Of a stretch of 64,000 bases of DNA, positions 49,716 to 58,918 are shown piece by piece. Within the stretch, counting starts at the first letter, position 1. Each line of letters begins with the position of its first letter. A program made the translations under genes and the position numbers. The notes under the pieces are model-generated. The model saw only the letters and a program-made list of their open reading frames with translations, was not told the origin of the DNA and ran no database searches. Origin of the DNA: Propionibacteriaceae bacterium (lineage in GTDB: Bacteria; Actinomycetota; Actinomycetes; Propionibacteriales; Propionibacteriaceae); assembly GCA_031285845.1 (NCBI GenBank), contig JAITVK010000012.1, forward strand, positions 30,181 through 94,180, given 5' to 3'.

Positions 49716-50027
49716 ATGCCGATTCCAACGCTGACAGATGGGGAATTGGCTGCAGCGCGCGCCAAAGCGGTCGTCACCCGTCGGGCACGAGCCGATTTGA
49801 AGAATCAGGTGCGCACCGGTGCTATGAGCCCGGTGGATGCCCTGGCTGCGGCCATCGCCGATCCCCAGTTGAAGATGATTCCGGTCAGGGATTTCCTGAA
49901 AGCGGTTCCGCGGATCGGTGTCAAGAAGACTGAGGCTTTGATGGAGAAATACTCCATCGCCCCGAGCCGCCGACTGGGTGGTTTGGGTGTTCACCAGATC
50001 GAAGGGCTGAAGGCAGAGCTTCGGTGA
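49716..50027 (+). CDS. mihF: Actinobacterial integration host factor
   Basis: mIHF is a nucleoid-associated DNA-binding protein of actinobacteria, unrelated to HU/IHF of proteobacteria. The 103 residues end in the helix-two-turn-helix region VPRIGVKKTEALMEKYSIAPSRRLGGLGVHQIEGL. AAGGAG stands five to six bases before ATG 49716. The gmk start overlaps its stop, and mihF-gmk-rpoZ order is conserved in the phylum. Confidence 0.95.
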   Translation: MPIPTLTDGELAAARAKAVVTRRARADLKNQVRTGAMSPVDALAAAIADPQLKMIPVRDFLKAVPRIGVKKTEALMEKYSIAPSRRLGGLGVHQIEGLKAELR

Positions 50028-50599
50028 GGTTCGCGCCCACCGTTGTCGTTGGTCCCTCCGGTGTGGGCAAGGGAACCATACTGGCGTCGTTGTGCGCTCA
50101 GTGTCCCGAGGTGTGGTTGTCGGTGTCAGTCACGACCCGATCGCCACGGCCTGGTGAGATCGAGGGTCAGCACTACTACTTCTTGACCCCGACCCAATTC
50201 GATGAGTTGGTCGATGCGGACGGGCTGCTGGAGTGGGCGCGCTATCAAGACCACTGTTACGGCACTCCCAAGGCTCATGTTCTGGAGAAGATCGACCAGG
50301 GCCGTGCTGTCGTCATGGAGCTTGACGTCCAGGGCGCTCGCCAGGTCGTTCAGCGACTGCCACAGGCGCGTACGGTGTTCTTGGCCCCTCCGTCTTGGGA
50401 TGAGTTGGAACGTCGCCTACGTGGCCGCGGCACAGAATCCGCGACGGCGATCGAGCGGCGGTTGGTAGTCGCCAAGCAGGAACTGGAGTTCCAAAACGAG
50501 TGCGATCGAGTGGTGGTCAACCGCGAAGTGGCGTCCGCTGTGGCTGAGTTGGTAAACTTTATTGGTCTGGGCCCGATGGGCACCAGCGCTGCGAGTTGA
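50024..50599 (+). CDS. gmk: Guanylate kinase
   Basis: Gmk phosphorylates GMP to GDP. The 191 residues show the P-loop VVGPSGVGKGTI, the GMP-binding stretch SVTTRSPRPGEIEGQHYYFL, and LLEWARYQDHCYGTPKAHV. GTG 50024 overlaps the mihF stop as GTGA, so translation is coupled. rpoZ follows after 15 bases. The gmk-rpoZ pairing fits control of guanine nucleotides and transcription. Confidence 0.96.
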   Translation: MRFAPTVVVGPSGVGKGTILASLCAQCPEVWLSVSVTTRSPRPGEIEGQHYYFLTPTQFDELVDADGLLEWARYQDHCYGTPKAHVLEKIDQGRAVVMELDVQGARQVVQRLPQARTVFLAPPSWDELERRLRGRGTESATAIERRLVVAKQELEFQNECDRVVVNREVASAVAELVNFIGLGPMGTSAAS

Positions 50600-50614
50600 G
50601 AAGGAATGTGACAT

Positions 50615-50950
50615 ATGGCGACAACACAAGAAGGCATCACGAATCCACCGATCGACAATCTGTTGGCGCAAGTGGATTCGAAGTATCGTCTCGTCCTGTT
50701 CGCCGCACGACGTGCCCGCCAGATCAACGCCTACTATTCGCAACTTGGTGAAGGGCTGCTGGAGAACATCGGCCCACTCGTCGACGCCAGTTCCACAGAG
50801 AAGCCGCTGTCGATCGCGATGCGCGAAATCGACGCTGGGCTGTTGGAATGCCAAGAGATCGATCCGGAGGCCGAGGCCACTGCCCGCGAAGAGGCTCTGA
50901 AGGAGTCCGCCTTCGATTTCACCAACCCGTTCTCTGACACCACCGTATGA
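50615..50950 (+). CDS. rpoZ: RNA polymerase omega subunit
   Basis: The omega subunit helps assemble RNA polymerase. The 111 residues contain the family core [34 protein letters not shown] and the [12 protein letters not shown] segment. GAGAAGGA lies about nine bases before ATG 50615. In most actinobacteria coaBC follows; here a 233-base gap leads directly to metK. Confidence 0.95.
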   Translation: MATTQEGITNPPIDNLLAQVDSKYRLVLFAARRARQINAYYSQLGEGLLENIGPLVDASSTEKPLSIAMREIDAGLLECQEIDPEAEATAREEALKESAFDFTNPFSDTTV

Positions 50951-51183
50951 GTCTGCGCGGCGTCTGAGCGCGTTTGCGTGGATCGGGCTGCTTTGGCGGT
51001 TCGTTTCGTCGCCACTTGTGCCTCAGTTTCATCAGCGGCTTTCTGGAGGATTTCGACGCTTAGCTGCCTCGTCGTGTCGAGTCAGTTTGAGGTCCCGGGC
51101 ACAATGTCGTAGCCGGGTTGTACAGTGGGTTCTCGCTTGCAGCACTGGGTCGGGTGCCGCCAACCAGTAGAGAAGAGAAGACA
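50951..51183 (+). other. rpoZ-metK gap / metK leader
   Basis: The 233 bases contain no gene. TACAGT at about 51120 could be a -10 for metK, leaving a leader near 55 bases in which ACTGG and CCAGT can pair. I do not recognise a known SAM riboswitch class. The coaBC gene expected here is absent. Confidence 0.35.
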
Positions 51184-52368
51184 GTGAAGACAGTGTTCAC
51201 CTCCGAGTCGGTCACCGAGGGCCATCCAGACAAGATGGCAGACGCCATCGCTGATCGAGTGCTCGACGCTCTGCTGGCCCAAGATCAATCCAGCCGCGTG
51301 GCGGTTGAGACTCTGTTGACCACCGGCGCAGTGGTGGTGGCCGGCGAGGTGACGACTCAGGGCTACGCCGATGTGGCTCAGATTGTTCGCGACACGGTGA
51401 ATGACATCGGGTATTCGTCATCCGAATTGGGATTCGACGGGCATTCGTGCGGCGTTCTGGTGGCGATCGGCAATCAGTCGCCCGACATAGCCCAGGGGGT
51501 CGATGACGCGGAGGAGGCCCGTGAAGGCTCGGTCGACGTGCTCGATCATCAAGGCGCCGGTGATCAGGGCTTGATGTTCGGTTACGCCTGTCGTGAGACT
51601 GAGGCCTTGATGCCAATGCCGATTTTCATGGCGCACCGGCTGTCCGAGCGCTTGGCCTGGGTGCGCAAACAGGGGATCATCGATTATCTGCGTCCTGATG
51701 GAAAGACCCAGGTGACGATCGCGTACGAAGACGGTGCGCCCAAAGGGATTCAGACCATCGTGGTGTCCACTCAACATGATCCAACCGTGTCGATGGCGCA
51801 GATTCGAACCGATCTGATCGACCAGGTCATCACGCCGGTGACCGAGCACTTTGGATTGGGCTTGGGTCGAACTCAGATTCTCGTCAACCCGACGGGCAGT
51901 TTCGTCATCGGTGGTCCGATGGGTGACGCCGGGGTGACCGGGCGCAAGATCATCGTCGACACCTACGGTGGCATGGCTCGCCACGGGGGCGGCGCGTTCT
52001 CAGGCAAAGATCCGTCGAAAGTGGACCGGTCCGCGTCGTACGCCATGCGGTGGGTGGCCAAGAACGTCGTGGCAGCCGGCTTGGCCGGCCGTTGCGAAGT
52101 GCAGGTGGCGTACGCGATCGGTCGGTCTCACCCGGTGAGTTTGCACGTGGACTGTTTCGGGACGGCGGTGGTGCCGACCGAGCAGATTTGTTCTGCGATC
52201 GCGACGGTGTTCGATCTGAGGCCGGCCGCGATCATTCAGGCGTTGGACCTGTTGCGTCCGATCTACTCCCAGGTGACCAACTACGGTCATTTTGGACGCG
52301 ATCTGGACGTGATGACCTGGGAGAAGACGGATCGCGCCGACGCTCTGGCGCGCGCCGTGCGCGGCTAG
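51184..52368 (+). CDS. metK: S-adenosylmethionine synthetase
   Basis: MetK makes SAM from methionine and ATP. The 394 residues show [20 protein letters not shown], the signature [12 protein letters not shown], and the second signature [22 protein letters not shown] 51184 gives the family N-terminus and is preceded by the purine-rich AGAGAAGAGAAG; the longer frame adds 22 unrelated residues. priA follows after four bases. Confidence 0.96.
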   Translation: MKTVFTSESVTEGHPDKMADAIADRVLDALLAQDQSSRVAVETLLTTGAVVVAGEVTTQGYADVAQIVRDTVNDIGYSSSELGFDGHSCGVLVAIGNQSPDIAQGVDDAEEAREGSVDVLDHQGAGDQGLMFGYACRETEALMPMPIFMAHRLSERLAWVRKQGIIDYLRPDGKTQVTIAYEDGAPKGIQTIVVSTQHDPTVSMAQIRTDLIDQVITPVTEHFGLGLGRTQILVNPTGSFVIGGPMGDAGVTGRKIIVDTYGGMARHGGGAFSGKDPSKVDRSASYAMRWVAKNVVAAGLAGRCEVQVAYAIGRSHPVSLHVDCFGTAVVPTEQICSAIATVFDLRPAAIIQALDLLRPIYSQVTNYGHFGRDLDVMTWEKTDRADALARAVRG

Positions 52369-52372
52369 GCGG

Positions 52373-54319
52373 ATGACCTTGTTCGCCCAGGTGTACGTCG
52401 ACACTGGGGTGTCGCATCTGGATCACCCGTTCGACTATGAGGTTCCCGAGCAGTGGCGCGATCAGGTGCGCCCAGGCGTCAGGGTCAAGGTGCATTTCAA
52501 CGGACGGCTGCTGTCAGGGCTGGTCGCGGCGACCTCGCAGACCACACAGCTGCCCAGCGTGTCGCCGCTGACTAAAGTCGTGTCGCCACAGGTGGTGGCC
52601 CCGGCGCAGTCACTGAGGTTGATTCGCGCGGTGGCTGATCATTGTGCGGGCAGCTTCATGGACGTGGCTCGACTGGCGATACCGCCGCGGTCGGCTCGAG
52701 CCGAGGCCCACTCCGGGCAAGTGATTGAGGATCCGACACCCGCGATTCTGGTCGAGTCAGCTCTGGACGGTTATCCCCAAGGCTCTGGTTTGCGGGCCGC
52801 GCTGAGGGGCGGGCAGTCGCCACGGGCGCTGTGGACGCTCACCCCGGTCGCCGATCAGGCAGGCGATTGGGCTGATGGGTTGGCGTCTGTGGTAGCGGAC
52901 ACGGTTCACTCAGGGCGTGCCGCGTTGGTGATCGTGCCCGACGCCAAGGACTGTTCGGTCGTCTTGGATCGTGTCCGACACGTGGTTGACCGTCGGCTGG
53001 TGGTGTCCCTGACTGCGGACACCGGCCCGCAAGCGCGTTACAGCGCTTACTTGGCCGCGGTGCGTGGCCAGGCTCGCGTCGTGGTCGGCACCCGGGCGGC
53101 TGCGTACGTTCCACTGCCCGACCTCGGGCTGATCGCGGTGTGGGACGAGGCGGACGCGTCGCTGGCCGAACCGCACGCACCCTACCCGGCAGTGCGCGAC
53201 GTGGTCGCTCTTCGTGCCAGTCAAGAGCGGGTGGGCGTGGTTTTCGCCGCGAACTCCCAGTCAACCCATCTGCAGAACTGGCTCGAGCGCGGTTGGCTTC
53301 AGCCAGTGACTCATCCATCGAGTGTGATTCGTCGGCTGGCGCCGAGTGTCAGGATCGCGTCCCAGACAGATCGAGCCTTGGATCAGGACGCGTTGGCGCG
53401 TCAGACTCGGCTGCCTCACGACGTGTTCCCCGTGATCACCCAGGGGTTGACTCGTGGGCCTGTTCTGGTGTGGGTGCCGTGGCTGGGCAATCGTCGTAAC
53501 TTTTGGTGTTCGCAGTGTGGCGAGCCGATGCGATGTGTCTGTGGCGGGTGCTTCGAGGAGCGTGAGGCTTCGGTGCTGGCTTGTCAGTTGTGTGGTCGAA
53601 CCGCTGATCAGTGGGCCTGTTCCTGTGGCTCGACGCGATGGCGTGCCGTCACGACGGGATCGGCGCGTACCCAAATCGAGCTGGCTCGGGCTTTTCCTGC
53701 GGCCAAGGTCATTCGATCCGACTCGACCGAGAATCATGACAGGATCGCCGACCAAGCCGCGATCGTCATCGCCACCCCGGGGTGTGAGCCTGTGGTCGCT
53801 GGAGGCTACGCCGCACTGGTCATCCTCGACGCGGTCAGTTTCCTGTCGCGGCCCGACATTCGTGCTGGCGAAGAAGCAGTACGGCGCTGGCTGAACGCGA
53901 TCGCGCTGGTGGCGCCTGGCGAGCGATCGGGCACGGTGTTGATCGTGGGCCCGGCACGGGACCGGGCAGTCCAGGCGGTGCTGCGGCTGGACGCCGCTGG
54001 GTACGCCGCCCGCGAGTTGGCGGATCGACGTGAAGCGGGATTCCCTCCGGCCACTCGGATGGCGGTGTTCACCGGCTCCGAAGCGATCATCCAGCAGGTG
54101 GAGGCGCACTTGGCCGAGGCTGGCTTCGTCTCGACGCTGCCGCCAGTCCTCGATATGCCCGACGAATCCGGTCAGGTTCTCGCGCGCCTGACGGCTCGGG
54201 TCGAAGCGAGCCAGGGGGATCGGTTCGCCCGCCTCATCGCCACGATCGTGGCCCGGCGCGGCTCCGCCCGAGCCGGTAAGCTCGTCTTCAGGCTTGATCC
54301 GCAGTGGTTGGGAGGATGA
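52373..54319 (+). CDS. priA: PriA-like primosomal protein N', helicase-degenerate
   Basis: The 648 residues follow PriA layout. The 3'-DNA-binding domain (FDYEVPEQWRDQVRPGVRVKVHFNGRLLSGLV) comes first, followed by a helicase-like region and the zinc-binding cysteine clusters in CSQCGEPMRCVCGGC and CQLCGRTADQWACSCGS. The C-terminal domain is present. The Walker A loop GVTGSGKT is missing: the corresponding stretch reads LWTLTPVADQAGDW. DEEH is replaced by DEAD in VWDEADASLAEPHAPY. Actinobacterial PriA proteins are known to be degenerate, so it probably keeps fork binding but not unwinding. ATG 52373 is placed directly after metK, and its stop overlaps fmt. Confidence 0.88.
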   Translation: MTLFAQVYVDTGVSHLDHPFDYEVPEQWRDQVRPGVRVKVHFNGRLLSGLVAATSQTTQLPSVSPLTKVVSPQVVAPAQSLRLIRAVADHCAGSFMDVARLAIPPRSARAEAHSGQVIEDPTPAILVESALDGYPQGSGLRAALRGGQSPRALWTLTPVADQAGDWADGLASVVADTVHSGRAALVIVPDAKDCSVVLDRVRHVVDRRLVVSLTADTGPQARYSAYLAAVRGQARVVVGTRAAAYVPLPDLGLIAVWDEADASLAEPHAPYPAVRDVVALRASQERVGVVFAANSQSTHLQNWLERGWLQPVTHPSSVIRRLAPSVRIASQTDRALDQDALARQTRLPHDVFPVITQGLTRGPVLVWVPWLGNRRNFWCSQCGEPMRCVCGGCFEEREASVLACQLCGRTADQWACSCGSTRWRAVTTGSARTQIELARAFPAAKVIRSDSTENHDRIADQAAIVIATPGCEPVVAGGYAALVILDAVSFLSRPDIRAGEEAVRRWLNAIALVAPGERSGTVLIVGPARDRAVQAVLRLDAAGYAARELADRREAGFPPATRMAVFTGSEAIIQQVEAHLAEAGFVSTLPPVLDMPDESGQVLARLTARVEASQGDRFARLIATIVARRGSARAGKLVFRLDPQWLGG

Positions 54320-55248
54320 TGAGACTGGTTTTTGTCGGCACGCCGCAAGTCGCAGTGCCCGTGGTTGAGACGTTGTGCGCCGATCATGAGATCTGCGCGG
54401 TGCTGACGCGTCCGCCTGCCGCCCAAGGTCGCAGCGCCAAACTGGTGGCCTCGCCGGTGCAGAAGTGGGCCGAGGCTCATGGGGTGCCGGTGCTCGCGCC
54501 GTCCAGTGTGAAAGATCCGACCGTCGTCGAGGAGCTTCGTACGCTTGAACCCGACTGCTGCCCGGTTGTGGCGTACGGAGGCCTGATCACAACCGACTTG
54601 CTGATGATTCCTCGCCACGGGTGGATCAATCTGCACTTTTCCCTGTTGCCGGCCTATCGTGGCGCGGCCCCCGTGCAACGGGCGCTGTTGGATGGTCGCA
54701 CGCGGACCGGCGTGACGACGTTTCGTATCGTCAAACAGTTGGACGCCGGACCGATCTTCGACCAGGTCGGTGTGAACGTCGCGCCAGGGACCACCGCTGG
54801 AGACTTGCTGACCGAGCTGAGCTTGGTGGGAGCAGAGGTGATGCGCGACACGCTGGAGTCGGTCGTGCACGGCGCGCGACCGCGCCCACAGCCCGAGCAA
54901 GGGGTGTCGATCGCCCCGAAAATCACACCCGGCGAGGCACAGTTGGATCTGAACGGAACCGCTGAACGGGCATTGAGGGTTGTCGCGGCGATGAGCCCGG
55001 AACCGGGGGCGTGGGCCCACTGGCGAGGCGAACGCTTCAAAGTGTTGCGGGCGATTCCAGCTGACATTTCAGAGAACTTCCCCTCGGAGCCGAACCCAGG
55101 CAAGTTGTGGCGGACGAAGAAGCATCTCTATTGCGCCCTGGCTGATGGGTGGATTGACCTGGTCGAGGTTCAGCCAGCTGGCAAGCGGGCGATGGCGGGC
55201 TTGGATTGGGCCCGCGGTGTGCAACAACTGGACGGCGGCCTTGAGTAA
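54319..55248 (+). CDS. fmt: Methionyl-tRNA formyltransferase
   Basis: Fmt formylates initiator Met-tRNA. The 309 residues show RLVFVGTPQVAVPVVETL, the LTRPPAAQGRSAKLVASPVQ tRNA loop region, the catalytic segment HGWINLHFSLLPAYRGAAPVQRALL and a C-terminal OB-like domain. GGGAGG lies just upstream. ATG 54319 overlaps the last base of the priA stop (ATGATGA); ATG 54316 is an alternative. rsmB follows with a short overlap. No def gene is present beside it. Confidence 0.95.
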   Translation: MRLVFVGTPQVAVPVVETLCADHEICAVLTRPPAAQGRSAKLVASPVQKWAEAHGVPVLAPSSVKDPTVVEELRTLEPDCCPVVAYGGLITTDLLMIPRHGWINLHFSLLPAYRGAAPVQRALLDGRTRTGVTTFRIVKQLDAGPIFDQVGVNVAPGTTAGDLLTELSLVGAEVMRDTLESVVHGARPRPQPEQGVSIAPKITPGEAQLDLNGTAERALRVVAAMSPEPGAWAHWRGERFKVLRAIPADISENFPSEPNPGKLWRTKKHLYCALADGWIDLVEVQPAGKRAMAGLDWARGVQQLDGGLE

Positions 55249-56599
55249 GTCTGCCAAACCGGTCGCGGGCGAACGTCGCCGTGCCATAACCGCGCGTCAA
55301 ACCGCGCTCGCCGCCGCCAAGGCGATTCGAGCCGGTGGCTACGCCAACCTTGTGGTCGCCGATCTGTTGAGTGAGACCTCGCTGACATCGGTCGACACCA
55401 GATTCGTGACCGAGCTGGTGTACGGCGCGGCGCGTCATCAGGGCACCCTCGACGCGGTGATCGAAGCGGCCAGCGGACGGGCGTTGACCAGTCTGCAGCC
55501 CGGCGTGGTCGATGTCTTGCGCCTGGGAGCCGAGCAGATCCTGAAAATGCGCGTGCCCGTCCACGCCGGTGTCGCGGAGTCGGTCGAGTTGGCTCGCACC
55601 CAGATCGGCGCGCGAGTGACTGGGGTGGTGAACGCGATTCTGCGTCGAGTGGCAGCCCGTGACTGGGCGGGGTGGATTGAGGTGTTGTCCCAGGGTCGAA
55701 GTGAATTCGCGCGGCTGGGGTTGGACACCTGTCATCCCGACTGGATCGTTCAGGCATATCAGGAGGTCTTGCCTGCTGACGAGCTTCGGGCGGCGCTGGA
55801 AGCGAACAACGTGGCCCCCACGCCGACGCTGGTCGTTCGACCGACCTTGATGACTCGTGAGGAGCTTCTGACTCACGGCGGCACGCCGACCCCGTACTCG
55901 CGGTGGGGCGTGCGGCGCGAGGGCAATCCCGGGGATGTTCCAGCCGTACGACAAGGACGAGCTGGGGTTCAGGACGAAGGCTCGCAGATGGTGGTTGACC
56001 TGCTGAATCAGGTCGACGCCGCCGAAGGACCTTGGGCTGACGTGTGTGCGGGACCTGGGGGGAAGGCCGCCCTGTTGATGGGCCTGGCGCGGGCTCGGTC
56101 GGCGCCATTCCTGGCCGCGGAGCTGCATCCGCATCGGGCGAGACTGGTCGCTTCGGCGTTGTCGGCCTACGGTTCGACCCCGGTGGTCGTCGCTGACGCC
56201 CGGACTCCAGCGTGGTGCGGTGATTTCGGGCGGATCCTGGTCGACGCCCCCTGCACGGGACTGGGTGCGTTGCGTCGTCGCCCCGAGGCGCGCTGGGTCA
56301 AACGGGCCAGCGACGTCGCCCAGTTGCGCCAACTTCAGATCGACTTGCTGCGCGCCGGATTGGATCGCACGACCTCGTCGGGAGTTGTGGCGTACGTCAC
56401 CTGTTCACCGCATCGGGGCGAGACCGCCGACGTGGTCGCCGCAGTCCTGGCTGACCAGACCGCCGACCTGATCAACGCCCCCGCGCTGATCCCGGATGTG
56501 CCGATGGCGAGGGCGAGCACCGATCCGCGTTTCATCCAGTTGTGGCCGCATCGTCATGATACGGACGCGATGTTCTGCGCTTTGCTGCGCCGTCGTTGA
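55241..56599 (+). CDS. rsmB: 16S rRNA (cytosine967-C5)-methyltransferase RsmB
   Basis: RsmB methylates C967 of 16S rRNA. The N-terminal NusB-like domain (about 1-150) includes FVTELVYGAARHQGTLDAVIEA. The SAM domain shows DVCAGPGGKAALLMGLA, the DAPCTGLGALRRRPEARW motif and the catalytic Cys in VVAYVTCSPHRGET. TTG 55241 is chosen because it starts next to the fmt stop and gives a family-like N-terminus (452 residues); GTG 55217 further upstream is possible. There is no strong ribosome-binding site, so coupling to fmt is likely. Confidence 0.9.
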   Translation: MSKSAKPVAGERRRAITARQTALAAAKAIRAGGYANLVVADLLSETSLTSVDTRFVTELVYGAARHQGTLDAVIEAASGRALTSLQPGVVDVLRLGAEQILKMRVPVHAGVAESVELARTQIGARVTGVVNAILRRVAARDWAGWIEVLSQGRSEFARLGLDTCHPDWIVQAYQEVLPADELRAALEANNVAPTPTLVVRPTLMTREELLTHGGTPTPYSRWGVRREGNPGDVPAVRQGRAGVQDEGSQMVVDLLNQVDAAEGPWADVCAGPGGKAALLMGLARARSAPFLAAELHPHRARLVASALSAYGSTPVVVADARTPAWCGDFGRILVDAPCTGLGALRRRPEARWVKRASDVAQLRQLQIDLLRAGLDRTTSSGVVAYVTCSPHRGETADVVAAVLADQTADLINAPALIPDVPMARASTDPRFIQLWPHRHDTDAMFCALLRRR

Positions 56600-56646
56600 C
56601 CGAGTCGTCCGCGTGGGCGATCCCGCCTCAGGGCGGTGTCGAGTCC

Positions 56647-57684
56647 TCAGATCAGCGCCAAAATCGCGTCGGTGATTGCCGTGGTCGAACGCCGGGTCGC
56701 CCCAGTGGTGATGTCCGCTTCGACGGCGTGTCGGATTCGATCAGCGTCGTCGCGATACCCTAGATGGTCCAGCATCATGGCGCTGGACAGGATCGCGGCT
56801 CTCGGGTCAGCTTTCGACTGACCGGCGATGTCAGGGGCCGAGCCATGCACCGGTTCGAACATCGACGGATGGTCTCCGGTCACGTTCAGGTTGGCGCTGG
56901 CCGCCAGCCCGATTCCGCCAGTGACAGCGGCCGCCTCATCAGTCAAGATGTCGCCGAACAGGTTGTCGGTGACGATGACATCGAAGCGTGACGGGTTGGT
57001 CACCAAGGCGATGGTGGCCGCGTCCACATGCAGATAGTCTGTGGCCACGTCTGGGAAATCGACCGCGGCCTCCGCCAGCAGCCGACGCCACAGCCCGCCC
57101 GCGTTGACTAAGACGTTGTGCTTGTGGACCAAGGTCAGTCGCTGCCGACGTGACTGAGCCAGACCGAACGCATGGCGTACGACCCGTTCGACACCGTAGG
57201 CCGTGTTGACGCTGACTTCGGTGGCGATCTCGTGGGGTGTCCCGGCACGCACGACACCGCCGTTGCCGCAGTACAGTCCCTCGGTGCCTTCGCGGACGAC
57301 CACGAAATCGATCGGACCGGCGGCGACGACCGCCTCAGACAGGGGAGTCGACACCCCCGGATAGAGCACCGACGGGCGCAGATTCACCGCGTGATCGAAA
57401 GCGAAACGCAGTTTGAGCAGCAGGCCGCGTTCGAGCAATCCCGAAGGAATCGTCGTCGACCCTGGAGCGGCCCCGACCGCGCCGAGCAGGATCGCGTCAG
57501 CGCGATTCAGGGCGTCCAAGGTGGAGTCGTCCAGGACCTCTCCGGTGGCCAGCCAGTGTTCGGCTCCCAACTCGTAGGTTCGGTACGACAAGCCAGGATG
57601 GACGCGGTCGAGCACGCGAATAGCCTGTGAGACGACCTCTGGGCCGATGCCATCACCGGGAATGACTGCGATCATTTCGTTCAT
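56647..57684 (-). CDS. leuB: 3-isopropylmalate dehydrogenase
   Basis: LeuB oxidises and decarboxylates 3-isopropylmalate in leucine synthesis. In citramalate-using bacteria it also acts on 3-methylmalate for isoleucine. The 345 residues show [52 protein letters not shown] and the metal/NAD region [23 protein letters not shown] with [16 protein letters not shown] 57684 lies six bases after TAGGCT. The divergent ilvE and cimA give the context. Confidence 0.95.
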   Translation of the reverse strand: MNEMIAVIPGDGIGPEVVSQAIRVLDRVHPGLSYRTYELGAEHWLATGEVLDDSTLDALNRADAILLGAVGAAPGSTTIPSGLLERGLLLKLRFAFDHAVNLRPSVLYPGVSTPLSEAVVAAGPIDFVVVREGTEGLYCGNGGVVRAGTPHEIATEVSVNTAYGVERVVRHAFGLAQSRRQRLTLVHKHNVLVNAGGLWRRLLAEAAVDFPDVATDYLHVDAATIALVTNPSRFDVIVTDNLFGDILTDEAAAVTGGIGLAASANLNVTGDHPSMFEPVHGSAPDIAGQSKADPRAAILSSAMMLDHLGYRDDADRIRHAVEADITTGATRRSTTAITDAILALI

Positions 57685-57690
57685 GTCTTC

Positions 57691-57696
57691 AGCCTA
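57691..57696 (-). promoter_or_regulatory. -10 element of leuB
   Basis: On the minus strand TAGGCT is followed by exactly six bases and ATG 57684. Confidence 0.6.
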
Positions 57697-57808
57697 GATG
57701 GTCGACTCCGGATCGTATTGGTTCGTCTCACGCTCGAGGACGTCTCGATTGCGGGGCTTGATGACCGGTCCGCCGATGGACAGCCGCGCTCGATCGGTTC
57801 GGCGACGG

Positions 57809-57814
57809 TAGCAT
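57809..57814 (+). promoter_or_regulatory. -10 element of ilvE
   Basis: TAGCAT is followed by exactly six bases and ATG 57821. Confidence 0.55.
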
Positions 57815-57820
57815 GACCGT

Positions 57821-58918
57821 ATGCCTCTCAGTTTTGACATTGTCTCCAACCCCAACCCGACGTCTGCGGCTCGTTTGGCTCAGATCTTGGCCAATCCTGG
57901 CTTCGTGAATCACTTTTCGGATCACATGGCGCAGGCGACATGGACTGCGGCGCAGGGCTGGCATGACTCGGCCGTGACGGCTTTCGACGCCTGGGCGATG
58001 TCGCCCGGGTCGGCGGTGTTCCATTACGCCCAGGAGATTTTCGAAGGCCTGAAGGTCTACCGGCATCAGGACGGCACGATCTGGCTGTTCCGACCCGAGA
58101 TGAACGCGCAGCGCCTGCAACGGTCCGCTAGTCGGCTCGATCTGCCTCAGCTGACCGTGGAAGACTTCCTGACTTCGGTGAACGCCTTGGCTCGGGTCGA
58201 TGAAGCCTGGGTCCCGTCGGGGGACGAGATGAGCTACTACATGCGCCCGTTCATGGTCGCCGACGAGGCCTTCCTTGGCGTCCACTCGGCGTCGCGCGTG
58301 AGGTACGCCGTCATCGGTGGTCCGGCCGCGCCGTACCTGGCTGACGGGATGACTCCGGTCGACATTTGGGTGACGACCACCTATTCTCGCGCTGGCGACG
58401 GGGGCACCGGCGGGGTCAAGTGTGGCGGCAACTACGCCTCGGCTTTGGCCGCTCAGCGCGAGGGCTCTCAACATGGCTGTCCGCAGGTGTTGTTCACTGA
58501 CGCCGCTCATCACGAATGGATCGAAGAGCTCGGCGGCATGAATTTCTTCGCCGTACGCTCCGATGGGATGCTGATCACCCCGCCGACGGCTGGAACGATT
58601 CTCGAAGGCATCACCCGTGACTCGATCTTGACTCTGGCTCCGAGCCTCGGATTGACCCCCGACGTACGGCCGCTGTCGATCGCCGAACTGCTCGACGGCA
58701 TCGCGACTGGACAGATTCGGGAGGCTTTCGCATGCGGGACGGCTGCGGTGGTCACTCCGATCGGTCGTTTGACTCATCGTGTCAACGGGGTCGTGGAATC
58801 GGCGGACTTGGCCGAGCCCTTGGGTGAGGCGACCTCGGCGATTCGCAAAGCTTTGGTCGACATTCAGTGGGGGCGGGCAGAGGACCGGTTCGGCTGGATG
58901 CATCGCGTGGGGCAGTGA
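57821..58918 (+). CDS. ilvE: Branched-chain amino acid aminotransferase
   Basis: IlvE transaminates the oxo acids of Leu, Ile and Val with PLP. The 365 residues show HYAQEIFEGLKVYRHQDGTIWLFRPEMNAQRL, the PLP lysine in GTGGVKCGGNYASALAAQ, and IEELGGMNFFAV followed by TPPTAGTILEGITRDSIL. This is the class II (actinobacterial and eukaryotic) size. Its stop overlaps the cimA start as GTGA, so the two form an operon from the TAGCAT promoter. Confidence 0.95.
   Translation: MPLSFDIVSNPNPTSAARLAQILANPGFVNHFSDHMAQATWTAAQGWHDSAVTAFDAWAMSPGSAVFHYAQEIFEGLKVYRHQDGTIWLFRPEMNAQRLQRSASRLDLPQLTVEDFLTSVNALARVDEAWVPSGDEMSYYMRPFMVADEAFLGVHSASRVRYAVIGGPAAPYLADGMTPVDIWVTTTYSRAGDGGTGGVKCGGNYASALAAQREGSQHGCPQVLFTDAAHHEWIEELGGMNFFAVRSDGMLITPPTAGTILEGITRDSILTLAPSLGLTPDVRPLSIAELLDGIATGQIREAFACGTAAVVTPIGRLTHRVNGVVESADLAEPLGEATSAIRKALVDIQWGRAEDRFGWMHRVGQ

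Noticed and set aside
51060..51183. SAM riboswitch ahead of metK
   Set aside because: Some pairing is possible, but no recognisable consensus of a known SAM riboswitch class could be found by eye.
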